NCBI GenBank assembly: GCA_029941315.1
Contig: JAPYQE010000005.1
Span: forward strand, 1-64,000
Origin: GCA-2724215 sp015660315
Lineage (GTDB): Bacteria > Latescibacterota > UBA2968 > UBA8231
Reading direction: 5' to 3'
Length of the DNA stretch: 64,000 nucleotides
Below are positions 25,494-34,724 of this stretch, piece by piece. The notes beneath the pieces are model-generated. The model did not search any database and was not told the DNA's origin. It was given only the letters and a program-made list of their open reading frames with translations. The number at the start of each line of letters is the position of its first letter. Position 1 is the first letter of the stretch. A program made the translations under genes and the position numbers.

Positions 25494-26490
25494 ATGGACG
25501 ACAACTCATTTGCAAGCACACCAAGACGCGACCTGCTACTCTGCTGGCTGGCGCTAGCCGCCTACGCCCTCGTCGTCCTGCGTAGCGCCTGGCTCACCGA
25601 AGACGCGTATATCACCTTCCGCACCGTCGACCATTTCATCAACGGTCTTGGCTTGCGCTGGAATATCGCCGAGCGCGTGCAGACCTATACCAACCCATTG
25701 TGGATGTTCTTTGTCGCGTTCGGCTATCTGCTAACCGGCGAGATTTTCTATACGGCCATTGCGCTGTCGGTCGCCACTTCACTGCTCGCCGTCTTCTTTT
25801 TCATCCGCCACCTCGCCGCCTCACTGCCCGCGGCGCTTTTGGGCACGGCTCTTTTATGCAGCTCAAAGGGTTTTATCGACTACTCGACCTCCGGGCTCGA
25901 AAACCCGCTGAGCCATTTGCTTTTAGCCACCTTCGCCTGGATGTACTTGCGCCGCCCAGACCTGGCAGCCAAACTGTGGCCGCTGTCTCTGCTCGCCGCA
26001 TTAGCCGCCTGCAACCGCATGTGCTCTATGCCTTTTGGCCCCGGCGCAACCTGCGTGCAGCTATAGCCCTGCTGACCGGTTTCGCCCCGCTGGTGTTATG
26101 GATCGGCTTCTCGCTCGTCTACTATGGTTTCCCCTTCCCCAACACCGCCTACTTCAAACTCGGTGGAGGCATTCCCGCCGCCGAACTCGCGCAACACGGC
26201 CTGTTCTACCTGTACGACTCCTTGAGCAACGACCCACTAGCCCTCATAACCATCACCGCCTCCGCCTTTTTAATCGGTCGACGACGCCAATCGCGTTCGG
26301 GCGCGCTCGGACTCGGCGCAATACTCTATCTGCTCTATGTGATCAAGATCGGCGGCGACTTCTACAGCGGCCGCTTTATCAGCCTGCCGCTCTTCACCGC
26401 TGTCATCGCCGCGGCGGCACTGCAGGCACCGGCCTTGCGATATTGGCCCGCGATCCTCCTATCGATAGTAGCGGTCGGCGCCGCGATCAA
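25494..26490 (+). pseudogene. broken membrane glycosyltransferase-like gene (GT39/AftB-like)
   Basis: From ATG 25494 the first frame reads TEDAYITFRTVDHFINGLGL, RWNIAERVQTYTNPLWMFF and FIDYSTSGLENPLSHLLLAT, the first lumenal loop and helices of a polyprenyl-phosphate-dependent glycosyltransferase. At about 26010-26025 the sense moves to another frame: VLYAFWPRRNLRAAIALLTG, LVYYGFPFPNTAYFKLGGGI, FYSGRFISLPLF. A short stretch at the junction is also missing compared with the expected helix. The two halves total about 330 residues with around eight membrane segments. It would have moved sugars from lipid carriers at the outer face of the inner membrane. Broken by frameshift and small deletion. 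Confidence 0.75.
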
Positions 26491-26760
26491 GACCCGATCG
26501 TCTACTATGGTTTGGGTATGGTTGAAATGGAAATGGGGCACGCCGAGGCGGCGATCCGCGCCTTGCACAGGGTCATCGATCTGGCGGGAGATACGATCGA
26601 CAGTCCCCCCTATACCGAGGTAGGCATCGCCCTCTTCTCGCGGGGCGATACATCGGGGTCGAGCCGAGCCTACGCCCTAAGCCTCACCAAAGGATCCCAA
26701 CGACCTGCCAGCCCTTATTAATCTGGGATGGAACCACTACTCGGAAGGCAGGCTAGACAG
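26491..26760 (+). pseudogene. TPR-repeat fragment
   Basis: In the third frame, following the glycosyltransferase relic, DPIVYYGLGMVEMEMGHAEA and AIRALHRVIDLAG form a TPR helix pair. It is followed by TEVGIALFSRGD and, after another frame change near 26695, DPNDLPALINLGWNHYSEGR. It may be the C-terminal tail of the same glycosyltransferase or a piece of another protein. No start or stop frames it. Confidence 0.5.
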
Positions 26761-26819
26761 CGGCGGAAGATATGATGGGCTCGGACCAGCAAGCGCGAAA
26801 TCTAACTCGCGCCGCCCAA

Positions 26820-27140
26820 TGGGGATCACGCGTTGGCGGATGTACGCGGCGGTTCCGCAAGCACCGACTCCGTCGCCGATTTCGGGACCATCTATTGCCT
26901 CGATGTAAAACTCGGGCATGTTCGGCACCGAACCGCGCTACAAACGATTGCCCTTTCAGAGCAGGATGGTGACGCGCAAATCGGGATAAACCACTTCAAT
27001 GCCGATCGTTCTCACGTCGAACACCGACGCGAGCGAGGTGCTGGTTGCCAAAAGTCCAATGCCTCGTTGCGCCGCTGGTGTTCATCTTGCGAGCGCTGGC
27101 GCTCCGCGATTTCGCGTTCGAGCTTTCTTACCTATAAATG
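26820..27140 (-). pseudogene. relic of a GAF-domain sensor protein
   Basis: Read leftward, the remains are in order: a linker coiled coil KLEREIAERQRSQDEHQRRN (about 27134-27070), then after a frame change LATSTSLASVFDVRTIGIEV and YPDLRVTILL with a stop (about 27050-26960), then after another change PEFYIEAIDGPEIGDGVGAC and GTAAYIRQRVI (26922-26825). The order and the ILL...GxGVGxCGTAAY pattern are those of the GAF domain found in hybrid sensor kinases. The kinase core is missing. Two frame changes and a stop show it is dead. The plus-strand ORF over the same bases is a shadow. Confidence 0.6.
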
Positions 27141-27191
27141 CCGTTTCGATCGCAAACTCAATAATGCGCGGATCCTACCCCTGAGAAAGCA

Positions 27192-29228
27192 TCACGCCGG
27201 CTCGAGATCCCCGAACGCCACCGTCATCGGCAGACTGCCGAATACGACGACGGCCTTGTCCGCACGCTCATCAACCTCGTCGAGCACACCGACCTTACCC
27301 AACGAGCTTACACGGACCCGATCGCCGGGCTCAAACGCGCGATGCAACTTGGGTTCAGGCGCGCGCTCAAGCTCACCATCGATCACCGTCTCCATTGCCG
27401 CCAGGCTCTGCATGAGCGCTCGCTTGGAAGGCTGCTGCTCTATCAGATCCGCGATCTCCTGTCTAAACTCGCGCAGTACCGCATAAGCTGCCTGGCCATT
27501 TTCAGATTTGAGTAATTCGTTCTGGGCAATGACCTCCCGCTGCTTATCCCTCGTCTCATCTGCCTCGCGCCCGACTTGCTCGCGCAAGCGTTGCGCCTCC
27601 TCCCGGTCCTTAAGCGTCTGCGCTCTGGCGCCTTGCAACTCGTCGAGCAAGGTAGTTGCACCGTCCCCGTCCGGGTTGTCCTCCGCCCGATCTATCACCT
27701 CGCCGGGCAAGCCCAACCTGCGCGCCAACGCCAGCGCATTGCTCGAACCAGGCGTGCCGATCAACACCCTATGCGTCGGTTTGAGGCTTTCCATATCGAA
27801 TTCGATCGAGGCGTTCTCCATGCCTTTGACCGAAAAACCCAGCGTCTTCAGCTGGCTGATATGGGTCGTAATCGCGGTGCGCGTCCCCCGCTGGTGCAAA
27901 TACTGTAAAATCGCCCGCGCCAACGCCGCGCCCTCCGCCGGATCGGTACCACCGCCCAACTCGTCGAGCAACACCAAACTCCGCGCACCCGCCGCCTCGA
28001 GAATCCGGCCAATCTGTATCAGGTGGCTGGAAAAAGTGCTCAAACTCTGTTCGATGCTCTGCTCGTCGCCGATATCGGCCCACACCCCATCAAACACCGC
28101 TAGCTTCGCCTCGGTCGCCGGCACATGCATGCCCGCTTGTGCCATCAGCGTCAACAATCCGATCGTCTTCAGCGTGATGGTCTTGCCGCCGGTATTGGGA
28201 CCCGTAATAATCAAGGTGTGGAAGTCTTCACCGAGTCTCACGTCGATCGGCACCACTTCTTCCAGCCCGTCGCGGTGCATCAGGTCGAGCAGAAGTGGAT
28301 GACGTGCCTCTTTGAGCCGAATTTGCCCATCGGCATTGAGTCGCGGCGCCTCCATCGCAAAAACCCGGCTCATACGCACCTTGGCAAAGGTCATATCGAC
28401 ATGTGCCATTATATCTAGGGTTTGCCGCAATGCCTGCAATTGCTCGGCAATTTGCGCGGTCAGTTCGCGCAATATGCGCAACTGCTCGGTCTGCTCCCCA
28501 CCGACCGCCCACTCCAATTCGTCGCCCATGCCACGGATACCCTCCGGCTCGACAAAAATCGTATTGCCCGTATCCGAACGCCCGCGCTGCCGCCCCGCGA
28601 CTTTCGCGGCGTGCTGCGCCTGGATCGCCAACGTCGGTCGGCCGTCGCTTTCGCGTATCCCCGTATCCTGTAAATAGGCCGACAGCGCCGATGAACGCAT
28701 CAAGGTCGTCAGCTTGCCGCGGATCCGCCCGCGCAAGGTTTGGATCTCATTGCGCAGCGACTTCAGCCTGGGGCTGGCACTCGAGCGCATCGCACCGCCT
28801 TGGTTAAAGGTCTGCTCGATGCGCTGCTCCAACTGCGGAAACACCGATATGCCCTCGACAAAACGCAGCAAATGCGGATAGGCTCCACCTTTTTCGGCCT
28901 CGGCGAGATAAGTCTGCACATTGCGCGCCGCCCTCAGCGTATCGCCCACCGAGAGGATATCATCGATCGGCAGCACATCAGCCCCCTTTTCCAGCTTGTC
29001 TAAAATAAATGACAGATCGTGCAGACCACCGATGGGCAAATCCTGCTCGGGCATCAGCAATAGCTTGAGCTCGGTCGTCTCGGCCTGCAACCGGATGATC
29101 TGTTCGATATCGGCAAGCGGCGCAAGCCGGCGAACGGCCGCCTGCCCCAAACTCGAGGTGGCAAAACCGGCTAACAGGTCAATGACCTTGGGGTATTCCA
29201 GCACTTCAAGCGCGTGTTCGTTTACCAT
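27192..29228 (-). CDS. mutS2: MutS2-like DNA mismatch-family ATPase lacking the Smr domain
   Basis: 678 residues. MutS2 proteins have a MutS clamp/ATPase core and rescue collided ribosomes or suppress recombination. The start VNEHALEVLEYPKVIDLLAG is typical, as are IFVEPEGIRGMGDELEW, Walker A ITGPNTGGKTITLKTIGLL, Walker B SLVLLDELGGGTDPAEGAAL and THISQLKTLGFS. A coiled coil (about residues 520-600) and a KOW-like patch (FEPGDRVRVSSLGKVGVLDE) follow. The protein stops right after VAFGDLEPA, where the C-terminal Smr nuclease domain of about 90 residues normally begins, so the Smr is absent. AAGGAAG five nt before the ATG supports the start. The bases beyond the stop are the GAF relic. Confidence 0.92.
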   Translation of the reverse strand: MVNEHALEVLEYPKVIDLLAGFATSSLGQAAVRRLAPLADIEQIIRLQAETTELKLLLMPEQDLPIGGLHDLSFILDKLEKGADVLPIDDILSVGDTLRAARNVQTYLAEAEKGGAYPHLLRFVEGISVFPQLEQRIEQTFNQGGAMRSSASPRLKSLRNEIQTLRGRIRGKLTTLMRSSALSAYLQDTGIRESDGRPTLAIQAQHAAKVAGRQRGRSDTGNTIFVEPEGIRGMGDELEWAVGGEQTEQLRILRELTAQIAEQLQALRQTLDIMAHVDMTFAKVRMSRVFAMEAPRLNADGQIRLKEARHPLLLDLMHRDGLEEVVPIDVRLGEDFHTLIITGPNTGGKTITLKTIGLLTLMAQAGMHVPATEAKLAVFDGVWADIGDEQSIEQSLSTFSSHLIQIGRILEAAGARSLVLLDELGGGTDPAEGAALARAILQYLHQRGTRTAITTHISQLKTLGFSVKGMENASIEFDMESLKPTHRVLIGTPGSSNALALARRLGLPGEVIDRAEDNPDGDGATTLLDELQGARAQTLKDREEAQRLREQVGREADETRDKQREVIAQNELLKSENGQAAYAVLREFRQEIADLIEQQPSKRALMQSLAAMETVIDGELERAPEPKLHRAFEPGDRVRVSSLGKVGVLDEVDERADKAVVVFGSLPMTVAFGDLEPA

Positions 29229-29465
29229 TGCACTTCCTTTGGGCTAGTAAGATCTCTACAAAACACCCGCGCTCTTATAATAATGTCAATCGCAATTGAC
29301 CATAACACGCCACGCCAATGGTCATCATTTACAATTAACTGACTGATGTAGGCCATAATTGTCACTGACTAGTGACGGCGCGACGGCTACCCAATTGAGG
29401 GCGATGACAAGAAGGCGAACTGCAGCGGTTGAACAACCTTTACTCTACTGCGAACTGAAACCACT

Positions 29466-29960
29466 ATGGATAAAGAACAGAGCAATGAAAACGCCTTGGC
29501 TGAAAACGCGACCTGCTGCTTGGCACGATCAGCACCCTACCCCCGGCACCTTTGCCATAACACCGGCCAGCATTATCTCAATTCAGGCTATCGGCCAGCA
29601 TCAATACCTGTTGCGCGGGATCGGCAGCGATTGGGGCAGCGGCGTGGGTGGTCTTGCCATCGCCACCGCCAAGATTCCTGCTGTTAAGCAACTCCTGGGG
29701 ATGGAGATCTCCGAGGCCAACGTGGACACCACCTTAGCGAACGCCCGGCTGAACAAGGTAGAAGGTAAAAGTTATACACGCGAATTCGTATCAGTCCTTT
29801 ACAAATGACGGGCGGACAATACTCGAAGACTGCAAAGGACAGGTGAATTTTATCTTGGCCAAGCCATCTTCGAGCAAAGAGCAGGACGGTCTTGAGTTTT
29901 GCAGAATCGTGATGCGGTTTTGCTCCCGGTCGCTCCAGGCTAGGGATCACAACGATTCGG
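29466..29960 (+). pseudogene. SAM-dependent methyltransferase relic spread over three frames
   Basis: Sense passes through frames 3, 1 and 2 in order. Frame 3, from ATG 29466: MDKEQSNENALAENATCCLA. Frame 1, about 29545-29768: TFAITPASIISIQAIGQHQY, LRGIGSDWGSGVGGLAIATA and LGMEISEANVDTTLANARLN, the SAM-binding glycine motif and acidic loop. Frame 2, from about 29771: VIHANSYQSFTNDGRTILED and GQVNFILAKPSSSKEQDGLE. The N-P-P-S/Y catalytic motif has become AKPSS. Two frameshifts and the altered motif mark it as dead. A class I methyltransferase acting on protein, RNA or a small molecule; precise target unknown. Confidence 0.7.
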
Positions 29961-30076
29961 CGCAAAATACCCACCGGGCGCCTACTTCTGCCGGCTCAGC
30001 CCGTGTTATCCTGCGGCAGCGCTGGAAACGCTCTTGCCGCACCTGGCCTGAGCGGACGACAAGCTCGTTTTATTCG

Positions 30077-30112
30077 CCCCGTCGCAACACCATTCCGACG
30101 GGGTCTATTTTT
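30077..30112 (+). terminator. rho-independent terminator
   Basis: CCCCGTCG (30077-30084) pairs with CGACGGGG (30096-30103) over an 11-nt loop and is followed by TCTATTTTTG. It lies after the methyltransferase relic and 77 nt before the MORN-protein start. Confidence 0.7.
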
Positions 30113-30180
30113 GTCGACTGCTTGACACGGCAACACCGCCTTCTTAATAGATGAATAATCTCAATTACAAGGAACCTGCC

Positions 30181-30654
30181 ATGGCCAAGCATCTCAGCGA
30201 GGGCAAACTCAAAGACGGCAAAAGACACGGCAAGTGGATTATCTACTACGCCAACGGCAACAAACGCCAGGAGGGGAAATACGCGGAAGGGCACAAGGAG
30301 AGGCAGTGGACCAGCTATTACAAAGACGGTCGCAAAGAAACCGTCAGCCATTACGAGAACGACGTCTACACCGGCAAAATCACCTACCATTGGCCCGACG
30401 GCAAAAAGCAGCAGACCGGGCAGTTTAACAAATACGTGGGCAAATGGTCCGACGGCAAGAAGACCGGCCCCTGGACATATTACGCCGAAGACGGCCAAAC
30501 CGTCTGGCGCGTCATCATCTATAAAAACGGCAGCCGCACCAAAGACGACGAACTCCCGCTAGGCTCTTGCCCCAAATGCGATATGACCGTCGAATCGGAA
30601 ACGTGGGAAGCCTGCCCCAAGTGCGGCGCCGATCTGATAGAATATTTGGCTTAG
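30181..30654 (+). CDS. MORN-repeat protein with C-terminal zinc ribbon
   Basis: 157 residues from ATG 30181, with AAGGA eight nt upstream; an in-frame ATG at 30151 is less well placed. Residues 1-115 hold MORN/YwqK-type repeats: GKLKDGKRHGKWIIYYANGN, GKYAEGHKERQWTSYYKDGR, YTGKITYHWPDGKKQQTGQF and WSDGKKTGPWTYYAEDGQTV. Such repeats form extended beta-hairpin surfaces that bind proteins or lipids. The tail has two Cys pairs (CPKCDMTVESETWEACPKCG), a rubredoxin-like zinc ribbon. No signal peptide. Function unknown; the pairing of MORN repeats with a zinc ribbon is unusual. It is expressed alone, following a terminator. Confidence 0.75.
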   Translation: MAKHLSEGKLKDGKRHGKWIIYYANGNKRQEGKYAEGHKERQWTSYYKDGRKETVSHYENDVYTGKITYHWPDGKKQQTGQFNKYVGKWSDGKKTGPWTYYAEDGQTVWRVIIYKNGSRTKDDELPLGSCPKCDMTVESETWEACPKCGADLIEYLA

Positions 30655-30787
30655 GAGCCAAATCCAGCACCGACCGAATCGAATTGAGGGCCGAAGCCAA
30701 CAGCCAGGTCGCAGTCTGTGGCGTTCGCTATAATCATTGCCCGCCCGCGTCGCATAGGCTACATTTACCGGCGCTAAGGAGCATGTA

Positions 30788-31113
30788 ATGAGCGAAACCA
30801 ACGAACAACAGCTCCTCCAATACCGCCTATCTCTGCGAACGCTGTCAGGCGCAATTCCTCGGTCAGGGCAGCTATGTGGCCGCTACTGCAACAACTACGG
30901 CACCCTGTTGAGCACGGTCTCGAAACAGGTCAATACACCCGAGACCGGCGGCGCGAATCCGCAACGCTCAAAGACAACCCTGTGGTCATGCTGACCAGCC
31001 AAAAGAGCATGAACACCATTCGCGAGGCGATGACGAAGGGCACACTCGACTATATCCTCAAAGACATGGCCAACCCCTCCGAATTCAAAAATCGACTAAA
31101 AAAGCACCTATAG
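30788..31113 (+). pseudogene. mixed relics: zinc-ribbon piece and C-terminal half of a receiver domain
   Basis: Between the MORN gene and hrpB (476 nt) no intact gene is seen. From ATG 30788 a stretch reads SETNEQQLLQ, then in another frame YLCERCQAQFLGQG and in the first frame again CGRYCNNYGTLL, a zinc-ribbon-like pattern broken by frame changes. From about 30980 comes NPVVMLTSQKSMNTIREAMT and KGTLDYILKDMANPSEFKNR, the beta4-alpha5 half of a response-regulator receiver domain with its conserved Lys (YILKD). The N-terminal half with the phospho-Asp is not here. Confidence 0.55.
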
Positions 31114-31130
31114 GCGTCGATCCGGACGTC

Positions 31131-33632
31131 ATGCTGCCGATCCTCAAGCACCGCCGCGAAATACTGGCCCATCTCACGACGGGCAATCGTCTAGTGCTCA
31201 CCGCGCCGACCGGCTCCGGCAAGACCACCCAGATCCCCCAGATCCTCCACCGCGAACGCAACGCCCGTATCGCCGTGCTGCAACCCCGGCGTTTGGCGAC
31301 CCGGCTGGTGGCCCAACGCGTCGCACAAGAGATGGGAGCCGAACTCGGCGGTCTCGTCGGCTACCAGACCCGCCACGACAGCAAGGTCTCCGCCAAGACC
31401 CGCATCCGTTTCCTCACGGAGGGGCTGTTTTTGCGACTGCTGCAATCCGACCCGAAACTCGACGAATTCGATATCGTAGTGCTCGACGAATTTCACGAGC
31501 GCAGCGTGGACGCCGACGTGACCTTGGGGCTTATCCGCCGCCTGCAAGAGACAAGCCGTCCCGACCTCTTGTTCGTTGTGATGTCGGCAACCCTTGATTC
31601 CGAACGGCTCGCCACCTATCTCCAGTGCCCCACTGTCACCGCTATCGGCCGCCTACACCCGGTCGATATTCGCTATCGGCCCGCCAGCGCCGAGCAACCG
31701 CCCTGGGACCAGGCCTGCGACGCGCTCTACGACCTGCTGAACAAAGGCCTCGACGGCGACGTGCTGGTCTTTATGCCCGGCGCGTACGAAATTCGCCGGA
31801 CGATTGCCGCCGCGCAAGAACGGCTCGCCCGCCTGGCGGAGCCGCTGGACTTTCGCCCGCTCTACGGATCGCTTCCCCCCCGCGAGCAGGACGCGGCCAT
31901 CGCCGCCGGCCCCCGACGCAAAATCGTCGTCGCCACCAATGTCGCCGAAACCTCCATCACCATAGAGGGCATTCGCCACGTCATCGACTCAGGGCTCGCC
32001 AGGGTCCACCGTCACGACCCCCGGCGCGGCATCGACGCGCTATTGATGGAGTCGATCAGCCAAGCCTCCACCGAGCAACGCGCAGGACGGGCGGGGCGGA
32101 CCGCCCCGGGTACCTGCACCCGGCTGTGGTCTAGCCAAGAGCAGCAAGCCCGCCCCGAGCGCAACGCACCCGAAATACAACGGGTCGACCTGGCCGACGC
32201 CGCGCTACAGCTTTTATCGATGGGGATAGAGACGCTCGACGACTTCCCCTGGCTCGACGCGCCCGATACCCAAGCCAACGAACGCGCCACAACCCTGCTC
32301 ACAAATCTCAGCGCCCTCAACGAACAAGGCCGACTCACTGACCTCGGGCACCAATTAGCGCGCCTGCCCACCCATCCGCGGCTGGCGCGCTTTCTCAGCG
32401 AAGCTGCCCGCCGTCATTGCCTCGACCGCGCCGTCATCTGGGCGGCGCTCGCTGGTGAGCGCGACATCCTGTTATATCCCGTGCAAGAACGCTACACCCA
32501 CGCCCCAGAAGGTGAGCCCGCCTGCGACCTAGTTATCCGCGAACAAGCCCTGCGTCGAGCCCGCGACCTCGACTATGCCCCCCACGCCTGCGCCCGTCAG
32601 GGGCTAAATGGCCATGCCTGCCGCCAAGCCGATCAGACCGCACGCCTCTACCGCGACGCCTGTCGGCGCGCCGGGCTGAATGCCAAAGGCCGGGGATCAA
32701 CCGACGACCTGCTCAAATGCCTGCTGCTCGCCTATTTCGACCGGGTGGCCCTGCGCCGCAACCCGGATACCCTGCTCTGCGCGATGGCCGGCCAGCGCCG
32801 CGTCGAGCTCGACCGCAAAAGCGCCGCCCGCCAGGCCACTGCCTTTATCGCCCTGGAAATCCGCGAGCTCGAAGCCCACCGCGAGAACAACGTGCGCACC
32901 ACGCTTTCTTTGGCCAACGCCATCGACGTCGACTGGCTCGAAGAAATCCACCCCGAGCGTATCACCATTGACAGCGAAACCACCTGGAACGCCGAAAACC
33001 GGGCCGTCGAACAGGCCGAAGTCCACCGCTACGACGACTTGGTCTACCACCACCAGCCAACAAGCGACGTCAACGCGTCCGCCGCCGAACAGATCTTGGT
33101 TTCGCGTATCGTCGCCGGCCAACTGCGGCTGGAAAAATGGAATAGCGACGTCGAACAGTGGATCTTGCGCACCCGCTTGCTGCACCGCCTCTTCCCCGAG
33201 CGTGGATTAATCGCCTATGACGACGACGAGATCCAAGTTGTCTATCACGAGATCGTCGCCGGCGCCTACCGTTACAGCCAGATCCGCAACCGCGACTGCC
33301 TGCCCTATGTGCAAAACGCGTTGTCCTGGCGGGACCAGCAATTCGTCGAACAAATGGCGCCCCTGCACCACCGCCTGGCCTCGGGCGCGCGCATCACGAT
33401 CGAATACTCGGCGGACGGGCCCCCGCGCGGGCGCGCCAAGATCCAGCAACTCTACGACCTGCGACAGACGCCCTCCATCGCCGGAGGGCGGCAAAAACTG
33501 CTACTGGAAATACTCGGTCCGAACTTCCGGCCCGTCCAGATCACCGACGATCTGGCAAGTTTCTGGGAGCGAACCTATCCGGAGGTTAAAAAGGAGCTAA
33601 AACGGCGCTACCCGAAACACGAGTGGCGCTGA
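31131..33632 (+). CDS. hrpB: ATP-dependent helicase HrpB
   Basis: 833 residues, the usual length. A DEAH-family RNA helicase with motif I LTAPTGSGKTTQIPQIL, motif II VVLDEFHERSVDADVTLGLI (DEFH in place of DEAH, as typical in HrpB), motif III VMSATLDSERLA, motif V VVATNVAETSITIEGIRHVI and motif VI QRAGRAGRTAPG. The helicase-associated and HrpB C-terminal domains follow (SGARITIEYSADGPPRGRAK; near the end ITDDLASFWERTYPEVKKEL and KRRYPKHEW, the HrpB signature). The cellular role is poorly defined in most bacteria. No operon partner is visible; the bases upstream are relics. Confidence 0.95.
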   Translation: MLPILKHRREILAHLTTGNRLVLTAPTGSGKTTQIPQILHRERNARIAVLQPRRLATRLVAQRVAQEMGAELGGLVGYQTRHDSKVSAKTRIRFLTEGLFLRLLQSDPKLDEFDIVVLDEFHERSVDADVTLGLIRRLQETSRPDLLFVVMSATLDSERLATYLQCPTVTAIGRLHPVDIRYRPASAEQPPWDQACDALYDLLNKGLDGDVLVFMPGAYEIRRTIAAAQERLARLAEPLDFRPLYGSLPPREQDAAIAAGPRRKIVVATNVAETSITIEGIRHVIDSGLARVHRHDPRRGIDALLMESISQASTEQRAGRAGRTAPGTCTRLWSSQEQQARPERNAPEIQRVDLADAALQLLSMGIETLDDFPWLDAPDTQANERATTLLTNLSALNEQGRLTDLGHQLARLPTHPRLARFLSEAARRHCLDRAVIWAALAGERDILLYPVQERYTHAPEGEPACDLVIREQALRRARDLDYAPHACARQGLNGHACRQADQTARLYRDACRRAGLNAKGRGSTDDLLKCLLLAYFDRVALRRNPDTLLCAMAGQRRVELDRKSAARQATAFIALEIRELEAHRENNVRTTLSLANAIDVDWLEEIHPERITIDSETTWNAENRAVEQAEVHRYDDLVYHHQPTSDVNASAAEQILVSRIVAGQLRLEKWNSDVEQWILRTRLLHRLFPERGLIAYDDDEIQVVYHEIVAGAYRYSQIRNRDCLPYVQNALSWRDQQFVEQMAPLHHRLASGARITIEYSADGPPRGRAKIQQLYDLRQTPSIAGGRQKLLLEILGPNFRPVQITDDLASFWERTYPEVKKELKRRYPKHEWR

Positions 33633-33747
33633 TTGCAGCAGGTTATAATAAAGTTCCTTCACCCCTTGATATCCCCCCACCCCAAGCCGTATCTTCTCTG
33701 GCCCCCTAAACCGGGGAAATTATCACTACGCCAAACGGGTAACTAAA

Positions 33748-34530
33748 ATGAACATCAATAAAGTAAAACGCACTCTCAAAGAGGGCGGCACCGCCATCGG
33801 CACCATGGTCTTCGAATTCTCCACCCCCGGCATCGCCCGACTCTCCGCCGAAGCCGGCGCCGAGTTTGTCATGTACGATATGGAACACACCGGCTGGAGC
33901 GTCGAGACCATCCGCGACCTGATCGCCACCACCAATCCCACCCATATCGAGCCGCTGGTCCGGGTGCCGGCGACGCAATACCATTTTATCGCCCGCGTGC
34001 TCGACGTCGGCGCGCGCGGCATCATGGTGCCCATGGTCAGCGACGCGCAGCAAGCCGAGGTCATCGTGCAATCGGGGAAATACCCGCCGATGGGCCAGCG
34101 CGGCGCCGCCTTTGAGATCGCGCACGACGGCTTCGTGCAGGGCGACGTGGTCAGCAAAATAGACCACGCCAACTCCGAGGGCCTGTTGATCGCGCAGATC
34201 GAAAACCGCCCCGGGCTCGACAATCTCGAACGCATCGCCGCCGTCGACGGCATCGACATCTTGTGGATCGGCGGCTTCGACCTGAGCAATTTCCTCGGCA
34301 TCCCCGGCCAATTCGATCATCCAGATTTCGTCGAAGCACTCGAACGCGTCGTCGACGCCTGCAACCGCAACAACATCGCTGCCGGTTATCTCGTCAATAC
34401 CGTCGAGGAAGGTGCTCTCAGGCTGCGCCAGGGCTTCCGCTGCCTGGCCTACGGCGGCGACCTCTGGCTCTACCGCCGCGCTCTGCGCCAGGGCATCGAA
34501 GGCTTGCGCGCCAGCGTCTGGCAGCGATGA
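33748..34530 (+). CDS. HpcH/HpaI aldolase/citrate lyase family protein
   Basis: 260 residues, a (beta/alpha)8 class II pyruvate aldolase. Family features: GTMVFEFSTPGIARLSAEAG, FVMYDMEHTGWSVETIRDL (metal/catalytic region), VRVPATQYHFIARVLDVGAR then GIMVPMVSDAQQAE, and IENRPGLDNLERIAAVDGID. Such enzymes cleave 2-keto-3-deoxy acids to pyruvate and an aldehyde, the usual last step after an enolase-superfamily dehydratase like the one at 41.1 kb. First gene of a plus-strand run to 37.45 kb. There is a hairpin about 30 nt after the stop. Confidence 0.88.
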   Translation: MNINKVKRTLKEGGTAIGTMVFEFSTPGIARLSAEAGAEFVMYDMEHTGWSVETIRDLIATTNPTHIEPLVRVPATQYHFIARVLDVGARGIMVPMVSDAQQAEVIVQSGKYPPMGQRGAAFEIAHDGFVQGDVVSKIDHANSEGLLIAQIENRPGLDNLERIAAVDGIDILWIGGFDLSNFLGIPGQFDHPDFVEALERVVDACNRNNIAAGYLVNTVEEGALRLRQGFRCLAYGGDLWLYRRALRQGIEGLRASVWQR

Positions 34531-34560
34531 GACCCTAGCCCCTGCCTACCGCTCTACGCT

Positions 34561-34598
34561 GGCCGGCCTATTGGGCTTTGGGCAATAGGTCAGCGGCC
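34561..34598. other. bulged hairpin after the aldolase gene
   Basis: CCTATTG (34567-34573) pairs with CAATAGG (34583-34589), and the outer GGCCG (34561-34565) with CGGCC (34594-34598). No T-run follows, so termination is doubtful. Confidence 0.3.
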
Positions 34599-34680
34599 GA
34601 GGAAGTCCTACGCCAGCTAATGACCCTGAACCCCTAACTCGCCCATCGTTTGGACCTGCGCATTTCGGGGCTCTGATTGT

Positions 34681-34696
34681 CCCATCTATAGATGGG
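34681..34696. promoter_or_regulatory. perfect 16-bp palindrome (possible operator)
   Basis: CCCATCTATAGATGGG is fully self-complementary. It lies 28 nt before the ATG of the 64-residue gene that opens the epimerase-PhyH-amidohydrolase run. Position and symmetry fit a dimeric repressor site. Confidence 0.45.
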
Positions 34697-34724
34697 TCAG
34701 CAAGTCCATCCTGTTGGAGTTATA

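Noticed and set aside
26833..27486. 217-codon plus-strand ORF
   Set aside because: It runs antisense to a GAF relic and then to the mutS2 3' end; no domain pattern of its own.
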